This document shows positions 1 to 5,220 of a stretch of DNA of 5,220 nucleotides, piece after piece. Both the position numbers and the translations under genes were made by a program. The notes under the pieces were generated by a model. That model did not search any database and was not told the DNA's origin. It was given only the letters and a program-made list of their open reading frames with translations. The stretch is from Actinomycetes bacterium. Lineage in GTDB: Bacteria > Actinomycetota > Actinomycetes > Actinomycetales > Cellulomonadaceae. Numbering within the stretch: the first letter of the stretch is position 1; each line of letters begins with the position of its first letter. The DNA lies in assembly GCA_023390875.1 (NCBI GenBank), contig JAEWCA010000112.1, forward strand, positions 1 to 5,220, in the 5' to 3' direction.

Positions 1-272
1 GCGCGGACCGGCTCGTCCAGCGTGAGCCCGACCAGCGCCGTTCCCGACGCGTCCCGCGGGCGGACGTCGACCGACCGCACGGTGGGGCGCTCGACCGTCC
101 CGTCCGCCGCCGTCACGGTCACGCCGAGCCCGCGGGCGGCGAGGATCCGCTCGGCGGGGTCCGCCGCGACGAGCACCAGCAAGGGCGTGACGAGCGCCGC
201 GCGCGCCGTCGTCGGCTGCGGTGCGCCCTCGTCGTCCACGACATGCACGGTCACCACGCTGAGGTTGTCCAT
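1..272 (-). CDS. Partial protein resembling a degenerate trypsin-like (S1) serine protease domain
   Basis: Reading the minus strand from the ATG at 272-270 gives an open frame of 90 residues that runs off the left edge of the window, so only the N-terminus is visible. The start is the first plausible one: no in-frame ATG or GTG occurs in the 70 bases upstream. No good Shine-Dalgarno precedes it, so the start is uncertain. There is no signal peptide. Residues 26-39 (ALVTPLLVLVAADP) line up with the S1 protease segment ending in the TAAHC motif. Residues 78-89 (TALVGLTLDEPV) line up with the segment containing the catalytic Asp (usually DIALL.L..PV), preceded by a beta-rich stretch (GLGVTVTAADGTVERP). 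In this alignment the catalytic His is Asp38, its Cys is Pro39, and the catalytic Asp is Thr78, so the domain would be inactive. The family call is my inference from pattern; a generic beta-rich hypothetical protein is the alternative. That the frame is coding is fairly sure. Confidence 0.6.
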   Translation of the reverse strand, partial: MDNLSVVTVHVVDDEGAPQPTTARAALVTPLLVLVAADPAERILAARGLGVTVTAADGTVERPTVRSVDVRPRDASGTALVGLTLDEPVR

Positions 273-416
273 GCGCCGAGTGTGTCGCCGCCCGTCCGGG
301 GCGTCATCCCGTCCTCGTGGTACGTGTCCCCGCCGGCGTACCGCAGGCGACGTACGCGCAAGATGCCGCACCCGGCCGACGAGCGACGGTGTCCGCCCCC
401 GCCACCCTGGCTGCGT

Positions 417-437
417 CGCCGGGCACGGTGCCCGGCG
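417..437. repeat. 21-bp near-perfect palindrome in the leader of the exported-protein gene
   Basis: The arms CGCCGGGCAC (417-426) and GTGCCCGGCG (428-437) are perfectly complementary around a single central base at 427. As DNA it could be an operator. As RNA it could form an 8-9 bp GC stem with a 3-5 base loop, ending 6 bases before the Shine-Dalgarno AGGAGG at 444-449, so it could influence translation initiation of the gene at 457. It is not followed by a T tract. The palindrome is seen directly; any function is inferred. Confidence 0.5.
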
Positions 438-443
438 CTCGAC

Positions 444-449
444 AGGAGG
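444..449 (+). promoter_or_regulatory. Shine-Dalgarno AGGAGG fixing the start at 457
   Basis: A perfect AGGAGG lies 7 bases before the ATG at 457-459. It decides the start of the exported protein against the much longer upstream open frame beginning at position 22, whose first 145 codons encode an Arg/Ser/Thr-rich nonsense sequence. Confidence 0.88.
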
Positions 450-456
450 TACTCCC

Positions 457-1005
457 ATGACCAGGACACGTCGCCGGGTCGGCGTCGCGCTCGGGGCGGC
501 AGCACTGGTGGGCGCGGCGGCGCTCACCTCCGCGGGCCCGGCCTCGGCCTTCAACCCCTGCTGGGGGGACGACCCGCCGCCCCGGTGCTCCGACCCCTCC
601 CCGGTGCCGGCCCCGCACCCGCCCGCGACCACGTGGAACGAGGTGGTGGCGACGACGACGGGGCCGATCTTCTACAACGGCAACGACCACAACCAGTGGC
701 AGCAGACCACCGCCTCGCTCATCATCGTGCACGACTCGGCGACCGGCTCAGAGCTTCGCGCCTACCTGCAGGCGACGACCCGGACCCGGACCGACGACGC
801 GTTCGCCGGCTTCCGCGCGACCGCGTGGGTCACCGGAGGTCCCGCCTACTTCGAGACCCTCGGGCACCGTTTCGGTGTCGACGGCCCGATGGTCCCGTTC
901 GGCGCCCCCAGCGACCGTACCGACCAGTGGCAGGACGACGTGACGCTCGACGTCGCCAAGTCGGAGCGCGGCGGCACGCTGTACGCGCACTCGACCTTCG
1001 GCTGA
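457..1005 (+). CDS. Exported protein of unknown function (182 aa) with Sec-type signal peptide
   Basis: The start is the ATG with an ideal ribosome binding site 7 bases upstream. Residues 1-31 form a textbook signal peptide: a positive n-region (TRTRRR), a hydrophobic Ala/Leu/Val/Gly core at about 8-25, and a cleavage site after PASA at residue 31. The arginines do not form a clean twin-arginine motif, so Sec export is more likely. There is no lipobox or LPXTG anchor, so the product is probably released or wall-associated. The mature part of about 151 residues starts with a short region holding the only two cysteines (Cys35 and Cys44), which could form a disulfide. A Pro-rich linker (about 45-58) follows, then a polar region rich in Thr, Asp and aromatics that looks beta-rich (FYNGNDHNQWQQ, FRATAWVTGGPAYFETLG). 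I do not recognise the family. It appears monocistronic: it is divergent from the gene at 1-272, and a hairpin terminator begins 11 bases after its stop. Confidence 0.85.
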   Translation: MTRTRRRVGVALGAAALVGAAALTSAGPASAFNPCWGDDPPPRCSDPSPVPAPHPPATTWNEVVATTTGPIFYNGNDHNQWQQTTASLIIVHDSATGSELRAYLQATTRTRTDDAFAGFRATAWVTGGPAYFETLGHRFGVDGPMVPFGAPSDRTDQWQDDVTLDVAKSERGGTLYAHSTFG

Positions 1006-1015
1006 TGCCACGGAC

Positions 1016-1054
1016 CACGAAGGCCCGGCTCCCTCGTGGGGCCGGGCCTTCGTG
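1016..1054. terminator. GC-rich hairpin, likely bidirectional terminator between convergent genes
   Basis: Positions 1016-1029 pair perfectly with 1041-1054 (14 bp, core GAAGGCCCGGC / GCCGGGCCTTC). A GU pair and two more GC pairs continue the stem inward around a 5-base loop at 1033-1037. It lies between the stop of the exported-protein gene (1005) and the stop of the convergent transporter gene (1075-1077), so it can serve both strands. No T tract follows on either side, which is common for actinobacterial terminators. Confidence 0.85.
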
Positions 1055-1074
1055 CGCACGCGACAGGTCGGGGG

Positions 1075-2721
1075 TCAGTGGCCGACGGCCGCCGCGGCCT
1101 GCTCCGGGGTCGGCGCACCGTGGTGCTGCGGCTTGACGCCCTTCATGGCCAGCGCGGACACCAGGCCGAGCGCCAGCACGGCCACGGTGAGCAGCAGCGT
1201 CTGGCTCACGGCGGTGGACAGCCCGGTGTGCACGGCGTCGAGCGCGGCCTGCTGGATCTGCGCGGCGACGTCGGCCGGGACGCCCTCGGGCGTCGGGAAC
1301 CCGCCCGCGCCGCCGCCCGCGAGCGCGCCCTGGTCGACGTGCGCGAACGCGTCGAGGAACGGCTGGCGAGCCTGCTCGGGCAGCTGGGTCGCAGCGTCCT
1401 GCGCGGCGTTCGGGATCTCGATGCCGAGCCGCGACGTGAGGATCGCGACGATCGCGGCCGAGCCGATGACGCCGCCGATCTGCCGGTTGGTGTTGAACGC
1501 GCCCGCCCCGGCACCCGCGTTGCGGTGGTCGAGCCCGGACGTCGCCAGGTTGGCGAGCGGCGAGAACAGGCAGCCGGTGCCGATGCCGAAGAAGCACATC
1601 GTCACGACGAGCTTCCACACCTCGACGTCGGGCGTCGCGAGGACGGACAGCATCCAGACGACCCCGACGAGGATCGCGAACCCGAGCGCCACGATCCACT
1701 TGCCGGGGACGCGGTCGGACGCCCGGCCGGCGAACGGCGCGACGACGCCGGACAGGAGCGACCCGCCGAGCCCGACGAGCGCCGACTGCAGGGGCGTCAT
1801 GCCGAGCGCGACCTGCAGGAAGATCGTGAAGGGGAAGAAGATGCCGGTCATCGCGAACGTCACGGCGGCGCCCGCGACGTTGGACAGCGAGAAGTTGCGG
1901 CTGTGGAACAGGCGCAGCGGCATGAGCGCGTCGTCGCCGCGATGACGCTGCCAGAGCACGAACGCGACGAGGATCAGCAGGCCCGCCGCGATGACGCCCC
2001 ACACGGTGATCGGGCCGCGGATGGTGCCCCAGTCGTACGTCGAGCCCTCCTGCAGGCCGAAGACGAACAGGAACATGCCGACGACCGAGAGCGCGACGCC
2101 GAGGCCGTCGAACGAGCGGTTCGCGGTGGGCAGCTTCGGCAGGTTGCGCAGCGCGAAGACGAGGGCCACGACGCCGACGGGGATGTTGACGTAGAAGATC
2201 CACTCCCAGCCGATCGGCACGAGGATGCCGCCGAGCACGGGGCCCGTGATCGTCGCGACGCCCGCGACCGCACCCCACAGGCCCATCGCCGCGCCGCGCT
2301 TCTGCGGCGGGAACACCCGCGTGATCATCGACATGGTCTGCGGCGTCATGAGCGCACCGCCGACGCCCTGCACGGCACGCGCGACGATGAGCAGCTCGAC
2401 CGTCCCGGACAGGCCGCACCACAGCGACGCGAGCGTGAAGATCACGAGGCCGGAGATGAAGACGGGTCGCGGCCCGAACTTGTCACCCATGCGGCCCGTG
2501 ACGAGCAGCAGCACGGCGAACGTCAGCAGGTACGCGCTGTTGACCCAGCCGACCGCCGTGACGTCGGCGTCGAGGTCCTTCATGAGCGTGGGGACGGCGA
2601 CGTTCACGATCGTGGTGTCGAGCATGATCATGAAGAAGCCGAGGCACAGCGGCGGCAGGACGCTCCACGGGCTGCGCCCGTGCAGGTCGACGAGCGCCCG
2701 TGGCTGCTCGGTGGTGGTCAT
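1075..2721 (-). CDS. MFS drug/proton antiporter, DHA2 family (EmrB/QacA type), 14 TM
   Basis: A 548-residue integral membrane protein expected to export a drug or other small hydrophobic compound in exchange for protons. The DHA2 hallmarks are present in order: motif D1 in TM1 (LDTTIVNVAVP, residues 34-44), motif A in the loop between TM2 and TM3 (GRMGDKFGPRP, 76-86), motif B in TM4 (RAVQGVGGALMTP, 115-127 with Arg115), and the antiporter motif C in TM5 (GAVAGVATITGPVLGG, 150-165). The TM6 signature WEWIFYVNIPVG (172-183) follows, and a second motif A-like loop (GRASDRVPGKW) lies at 332-342. Length and hydrophobicity fit 14 helices. A hydrophilic loop at about 431-502, with a Gly-rich patch (GGGAGG), separates the last two helices, as is usual in this family. 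The start ATG (2721-2719) has GGAGGA just upstream. The gene lies 45 bases after the padR-like gene on the same strand with no promoter visible between them, so the two are probably co-transcribed. The substrate cannot be read from sequence. Confidence 0.95.
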   Translation of the reverse strand: MTTTEQPRALVDLHGRSPWSVLPPLCLGFFMIMLDTTIVNVAVPTLMKDLDADVTAVGWVNSAYLLTFAVLLLVTGRMGDKFGPRPVFISGLVIFTLASLWCGLSGTVELLIVARAVQGVGGALMTPQTMSMITRVFPPQKRGAAMGLWGAVAGVATITGPVLGGILVPIGWEWIFYVNIPVGVVALVFALRNLPKLPTANRSFDGLGVALSVVGMFLFVFGLQEGSTYDWGTIRGPITVWGVIAAGLLILVAFVLWQRHRGDDALMPLRLFHSRNFSLSNVAGAAVTFAMTGIFFPFTIFLQVALGMTPLQSALVGLGGSLLSGVVAPFAGRASDRVPGKWIVALGFAILVGVVWMLSVLATPDVEVWKLVVTMCFFGIGTGCLFSPLANLATSGLDHRNAGAGAGAFNTNRQIGGVIGSAAIVAILTSRLGIEIPNAAQDAATQLPEQARQPFLDAFAHVDQGALAGGGAGGFPTPEGVPADVAAQIQQAALDAVHTGLSTAVSQTLLLTVAVLALGLVSALAMKGVKPQHHGAPTPEQAAAAVGH

Positions 2722-2766
2722 GGGTCCTCCGGGGACGAAGCGGTGCGGCTGGGGATGGGATGCAGG

Positions 2767-3426
2767 TCAGGACAGCGCAGGCTCGGACGGGCAGACGCCC
2801 GCCGACTGCTGGGCGCGGTGCCGGGCCGCGCGACGGGCCTCGACGAACGCGGCCGGGATGGGCTCGTCCCACGACAGCGTGCCGTCGCGGAGCTCGGTGA
2901 GCATGCGCTCGAGCCAGGCGACCTCGACGCGCATGACGTCGAGGTCGTGCTCGACGTCGAGCAGGTAGCGCCGGGGCAGGCCCTCGGCGCGGATGGACTC
3001 GTACGCGGAGCCGAGGTCCGTCAGGCGGGCCCGTTCGCGGTCGAGGCGACGCTGCAGCTGCTGCTCGACGACGTCGAGCGGCAGGTCGGTCGCCTCGGCG
3101 AGCCCGACGGAGAACAGCGGGTACGCCGGGTGGTCGTCGCCGAGGAAGCTGGTGAGCCGGCGGGCGAACGCCGTCCGGCCCTGGTCGGTGAGCCGGTACG
3201 TGGTGCGCTCGGGGCGGTTGCCGCTGCGGTCGGTGCCGACGACCTCGACGAGGCCCTCGCGCTCGAGCCGTTCGACGCCGTGGTAGACGGCGCCGAGCGT
3301 GATCCGGACGAGCCGCTCCTCGCCGCGCTCCACGAGCGTCTGGTGCAGCTGGTACGGGTGCATGGGCTGCTCGTGCAGGGTCGCCAGCAGCAGCACGGCG
3401 ACCGCCGACAGCTCGCCCATGGCCAT
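2767..3426 (-). CDS. PadR-family transcriptional regulator (219 aa)
   Basis: A cytoplasmic DNA-binding regulator, probably a ligand-responsive repressor of itself and the adjacent efflux pump. The N-terminal winged helix-turn-helix spans about residues 8-85. It shows the PadR pattern: LLATLHEQPMHPYQLHQTL (13-31), a recognition-helix region TLGAVYHGVERLEREGLV (43-60), and a wing ending in TTYRLTDQGR (75-84). The C-terminal part is helical, as in PadR proteins with a Vir_act_alpha_C-type dimerisation domain. It has a charged helix at about 117-146 (VVEQQLQRRLDRERARL) and another at about 155-179. An Arg/Ala/Ser-rich tail, probably disordered, follows from about 190. The ATG at 3426-3424 is preferred because GGAGGT (3438-3433) sits 6 bases upstream; a second ATG two codons in is the alternative. 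It is the first gene of a two-gene operon, and an AT-rich dyad overlaps its promoter. Confidence 0.94.
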   Translation of the reverse strand: MAMGELSAVAVLLLATLHEQPMHPYQLHQTLVERGEERLVRITLGAVYHGVERLEREGLVEVVGTDRSGNRPERTTYRLTDQGRTAFARRLTSFLGDDHPAYPLFSVGLAEATDLPLDVVEQQLQRRLDRERARLTDLGSAYESIRAEGLPRRYLLDVEHDLDVMRVEVAWLERMLTELRDGTLSWDEPIPAAFVEARRAARHRAQQSAGVCPSEPALS

Positions 3427-3447
3427 GCCCGTACCTCCGACGCCGAT

Positions 3448-3463
3448 TATTCCGGCTGGAATA
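3448..3463. promoter_or_regulatory. Inverted repeat TATTCC-N4-GGAATA, probable PadR operator
   Basis: Positions 3448-3453 (TATTCC) and 3458-3463 (GGAATA) form a perfect 6-bp dyad with a 4-base centre (GGCT). It lies 22 bases before the padR-like start codon, in one of the very few AT-rich patches of the window. It overlaps the predicted -10 box and the expected transcription start, the right place for steric repression. Autoregulation of a repressor-pump operon is typical for PadR proteins; binding here is inferred. The classical PadR site is ATGT-N8-ACAT, so this would be a different type. Confidence 0.65.
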
Positions 3464-3489
3464 TACGCCCTCGGTCGTCCGCCTGTCGA
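3460..3489 (-). promoter_or_regulatory. Predicted sigma-70 type promoter of the padR-MFS operon
   Basis: On the minus strand TCGACA (3489-3484) resembles the -35 consensus TTGACA with one mismatch. TATATT (3465-3460) resembles the -10 consensus TATAAT with one mismatch. The spacer is 18 bases. Transcription would begin near 3454, inside the TATTCC/GGAATA dyad, leaving a leader of about 27 bases with the Shine-Dalgarno at 3438-3433. This is a good match for such a GC-rich genome, but no transcription start is shown. Confidence 0.6.
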
Positions 3490-3549
3490 GACCGGTCCGT
3501 CCGCGGATAACGGTTTCGTCTCGCTCTGCGCCTGATCTGCGGAATCGCT

Positions 3550-3578
3550 CCCACACCTCCTGGGCGCTCACCTAGCAT
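3550..3578 (+). promoter_or_regulatory. Weak candidate promoter for the ABC permease gene
   Basis: TAGCAT at 3573-3578 keeps the TA....T core of a -10 box. CCCACA at 3550-3555 sits 17 bases upstream and matches only the ACA half of a -35 box. This would give a leader of roughly 110 bases before the GTG at 3699. No ATG-initiated leader peptide is visible in that stretch. The call rests mainly on position and the -10 core. Confidence 0.3.
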
Positions 3579-3686
3579 CGCCAGAGCCGCCACTCGCCGG
3601 TCGCACCCCAGGACTCGTCTCGGCCCGCCAGGCCGACCGTCCATCGGGCACGCCTGCGCTCCCCCGCGGCGCCCGACGACGACGCC

Positions 3687-3694
3687 GAGGAGGT
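3687..3694 (+). promoter_or_regulatory. Shine-Dalgarno GAGGAGGT fixing the GTG start at 3699
   Basis: GAGGAGGT ends 4 bases before GTG at 3699-3701. It sets the start of the permease at a non-ATG codon whose translation immediately gives a typical short cytoplasmic N-terminus followed by a membrane helix. Confidence 0.85.
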
Positions 3695-3698
3695 CCCC

Positions 3699-5220
3699 GT
3701 GGGCTGGACGCTGCGCCTGCTGCGGCACCGCGCCGCCGCGCAGAGCACGCTCCTCGTCGCCGTCCTCGCGGTCGCCGTCGTCGGCGCCACGCTGCTCGGC
3801 ACGTTCGCGCTGCTCCTGCACGCGAGCGAGCACCGGGCGCTCGACGCCGCGCTCGACCAGACGCCGTCGTCGCGGACGTCCGCCGACGTGGGCCTGACGT
3901 TCGACGGACAGGACCCGGCCGCCGCGCTCGCAGCCGCCGACGGGTTCCTCGACGAGCTGCTCGGCGAGGTGCCCGCGCACCGCGACCGGTGGCTCGCGTC
4001 CCCGATGTACAACCTGACCGGCCACCCCGGGCCGATCGCACCGCTCGTCTACCTCGCGTCCAACCCGGAGATCCCCGCGCACGCGGACCTGGTCGCCGGA
4101 CGGTGGCCGACGAGCGCGACGGACGCCGCAGGGCACGTCGAGGTGGCCGTCCCGCAGGTCGCCGCGACCGAGTACGGCTGGTCGGTCGGCAGCGTCGTGA
4201 CCGTCTCCGGGACCGCCGCGACCGCCCCCACCTCCGTCGTCGTGGTGGGCGTGCACACCCTCACCGGGCCCGCCAGCACGTGGTACCGGGACACGCTGCA
4301 GGGTGCCGAGCACGACCCCGCCTACCCGGTGCCCGGCTCGTTCGGGTTCCTCCGCACCGACGCCTGGGGACCTCTCGTCGTCGTGCCGGACGTGCTGATG
4401 CAGCCCGCCGGTCTCGGCCGGGCGAACGTCGTCGCGACCCCCCAGCTGAGCGACGCACCCGACGGGGCGCTCGCAGGCCTGCGGACCCGGCTGGTCGACG
4501 CCAGGCCGGGGCTCATGGAGGCCATGGGCACCACGGTCACCGGCACGCGCTTCACCAGCCTCCTCGACTCGACCGTCGACACCGCGACCGGCGGCCTCGC
4601 CGTGACCCGCATCAGCCTCGTGATCGTCGGGCTCATGCTCGTCGTGCTCGCCGTCACCGTGCTGCTGCTCGCCGCGCGCCTCCTCGCCGAGCGCCGGGCG
4701 GCCGAACAGACGCTCATGGCGTCCCGCGGGGCCTCGGCGGGGCAGGTCCTCGGGCTCGCCGCGCTCGAGGCGCTCGGGGTCGCGCTCGTGACCGCCCTGG
4801 TGTCCCCGTGGCTCGCCGGTGCCGTCTACCAGGCCGTCACCCGGACCGACGTGCTGCGTCGGGCGGGCCTGCACGACGACCTCGGCCATCCGCCGGTGCT
4901 GTGGGTGACGTGCGCCGTGGCGTCCGTGCTGCTCGCGGGGGTCCTCGTGGCGCCGCTGCTGCGCCGGCGGGGCAGCGCGGTCGACGCCGAGCAGCAGCTC
5001 GTCCGGCAGGACCGGCGCGGCGCGCTCGCCCGGTCGGGGGCCGACGTCGCGGTCGTCGTGCTCGCGGGGCTCGGCGTGTGGCAGCTGCGCAGCTACCGCT
5101 CACCCGTCCTCACCAGCACCGACCCCGAGCAGCTCGGCCGCGTCGACGTCGTCCTCGTCACCGCGCCCGCCCTGCTGCTGCTCGCCGGCGCCGTGCTCGC
5201 GCTGCGCCTGCTCCCCGTCG
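3699..5220 (+). CDS. FtsX/MacB-type ABC transporter permease, partial (first 507 aa)
   Basis: The frame opens at GTG 3699 behind a strong ribosome binding site and stays open to the right edge, so the C-terminus is missing. Residues 1-16 (start GWTLRLLRHR) are cytoplasmic and basic, and TM1 is at about 17-40. An extracytoplasmic domain of about 260 residues follows (41-304), as in MacB_PCD-type permeases. The FtsX core comes next: TM2 at about 305-328, a cytoplasmic loop with ERRAAEQTLMASRGASAGQ (around 333-349) that matches the conserved RGAS coupling segment, TM3 at about 350-375 and TM4 at about 400-420. Two further hydrophobic segments (about 449-464 and 484-507) suggest the large actinobacterial form with a duplicated FtsX domain, usually 800 residues or more. 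Such proteins pair with a LolD/MacB-like ATPase and act in mechanotransmission, lipoprotein or peptide export, or cell-wall control, rather than ordinary channel transport. No ATPase gene is in the window; it would be expected downstream. It is divergent from the padR operon with 272 bases between them. The substrate is unknown. Confidence 0.9.
   Translation, partial: MGWTLRLLRHRAAAQSTLLVAVLAVAVVGATLLGTFALLLHASEHRALDAALDQTPSSRTSADVGLTFDGQDPAAALAAADGFLDELLGEVPAHRDRWLASPMYNLTGHPGPIAPLVYLASNPEIPAHADLVAGRWPTSATDAAGHVEVAVPQVAATEYGWSVGSVVTVSGTAATAPTSVVVVGVHTLTGPASTWYRDTLQGAEHDPAYPVPGSFGFLRTDAWGPLVVVPDVLMQPAGLGRANVVATPQLSDAPDGALAGLRTRLVDARPGLMEAMGTTVTGTRFTSLLDSTVDTATGGLAVTRISLVIVGLMLVVLAVTVLLLAARLLAERRAAEQTLMASRGASAGQVLGLAALEALGVALVTALVSPWLAGAVYQAVTRTDVLRRAGLHDDLGHPPVLWVTCAVASVLLAGVLVAPLLRRRGSAVDAEQQLVRQDRRGALARSGADVAVVVLAGLGVWQLRSYRSPVLTSTDPEQLGRVDVVLVTAPALLLLAGAVLALRLLPV

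Noticed and set aside
319..342. Inverted repeat GGTACG-N12-CGTACC between the divergent genes, with another CGTAC at 351-355
   Set aside because: The arms are only 6 bases with a 12-base spacer, no convincing promoter boxes surround them, and repeats of this size are common by chance. It is a possible operator but too weak to call.
359..364. CAAGAT as a -10 box for the exported-protein gene
   Set aside because: It matches only three of six consensus bases, and the sequence 17 bases upstream (GCGTAC) does not resemble a -35 box.
22..456. An upstream extension of the exported protein to position 22
   Set aside because: The extension is Ser/Thr/Arg-rich nonsense, overlaps the minus-strand gene at 1-272, and would bury the signal peptide inside the protein. 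The ATG at 457 has a perfect ribosome binding site.
830..2422. A 530-codon minus-strand frame overlapping the transporter gene
   Set aside because: It is a different frame of the same strand as the MFS gene and encodes an Arg/Ala-rich sequence. It also crosses the terminator hairpin and the exported-protein gene.
1036..3510. An 824-codon open frame on the plus strand across the transporter and regulator genes
   Set aside because: It runs antisense to the clear MFS and PadR genes. Its translation is a low-complexity Arg/Asp/Glu/His-rich sequence typical of the complementary frame in GC-rich DNA, with no domain pattern.
3621..3635. Small hairpin CGGCC-N5-GGCCG in the permease leader
   Set aside because: A 5-bp GC stem is expected frequently at this base composition, and nothing nearby suggests a riboswitch or attenuator.
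3447..4889. A 480-codon open frame on the minus strand opposite the permease
   Set aside because: Its translation is Gly/Arg/Glu/His-rich without recognisable domains, while the plus strand gives a proper FtsX-type membrane protein with a good ribosome binding site. It would also run into the padR promoter.

Overview
The window is very GC-rich (by eye above 70%), with codons almost always ending in G or C, strong GGAGG-type ribosome binding sites, a GTG start and no long AT tracts. This fits a chromosomal segment of a high-GC actinomycete. A Cellulomonas-like member of Micrococcales is my best guess from general character; no marker gene fixes the genus. I see no rRNA, tRNA, CRISPR, insertion sequence or phage gene.

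Layout. (1) Positions 1-272, minus strand: the first 90 residues of a protein cut by the window edge. Its sequence looks like a chymotrypsin-fold (S1) protein in which the catalytic His and Asp positions are not conserved. (2) 273-456: divergent intergenic region with a 21-bp near-perfect palindrome just ahead of a strong ribosome binding site. (3) 457-1005, plus strand: a 182-residue exported protein of unknown function with a clear signal peptide. (4) 1016-1054: a long GC-rich hairpin, probably a terminator shared by the two convergent units. (5) 1075-3426, minus strand: a two-gene operon, first a PadR-type repressor (2767-3426), then a 14-helix DHA2-type drug/proton antiporter (1075-2721). 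(6) 3427-3698: divergent intergenic region. It holds an AT-rich promoter with an overlapping TATTCC-N4-GGAATA dyad for the padR operon and a weaker possible promoter for the rightward gene. (7) 3699 to the window end, plus strand: the N-terminal 507 residues of an FtsX/MacB-type ABC transporter permease.

How the parts fit. The repressor-pump pair is a classic ligand-inducible efflux module. PadR probably binds the dyad over its own promoter, and ligand binding would release both repressor and pump. The truncated ABC permease is transcribed away from this unit and presumably has its ATPase downstream, outside the window. The exported protein and the degenerate S1-like protein are divergently transcribed and may or may not be related. 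Most of the window is conventional. The least explained parts are the degenerate protease-like protein, the exported orphan with its palindromic leader, and the non-canonical PadR operator.
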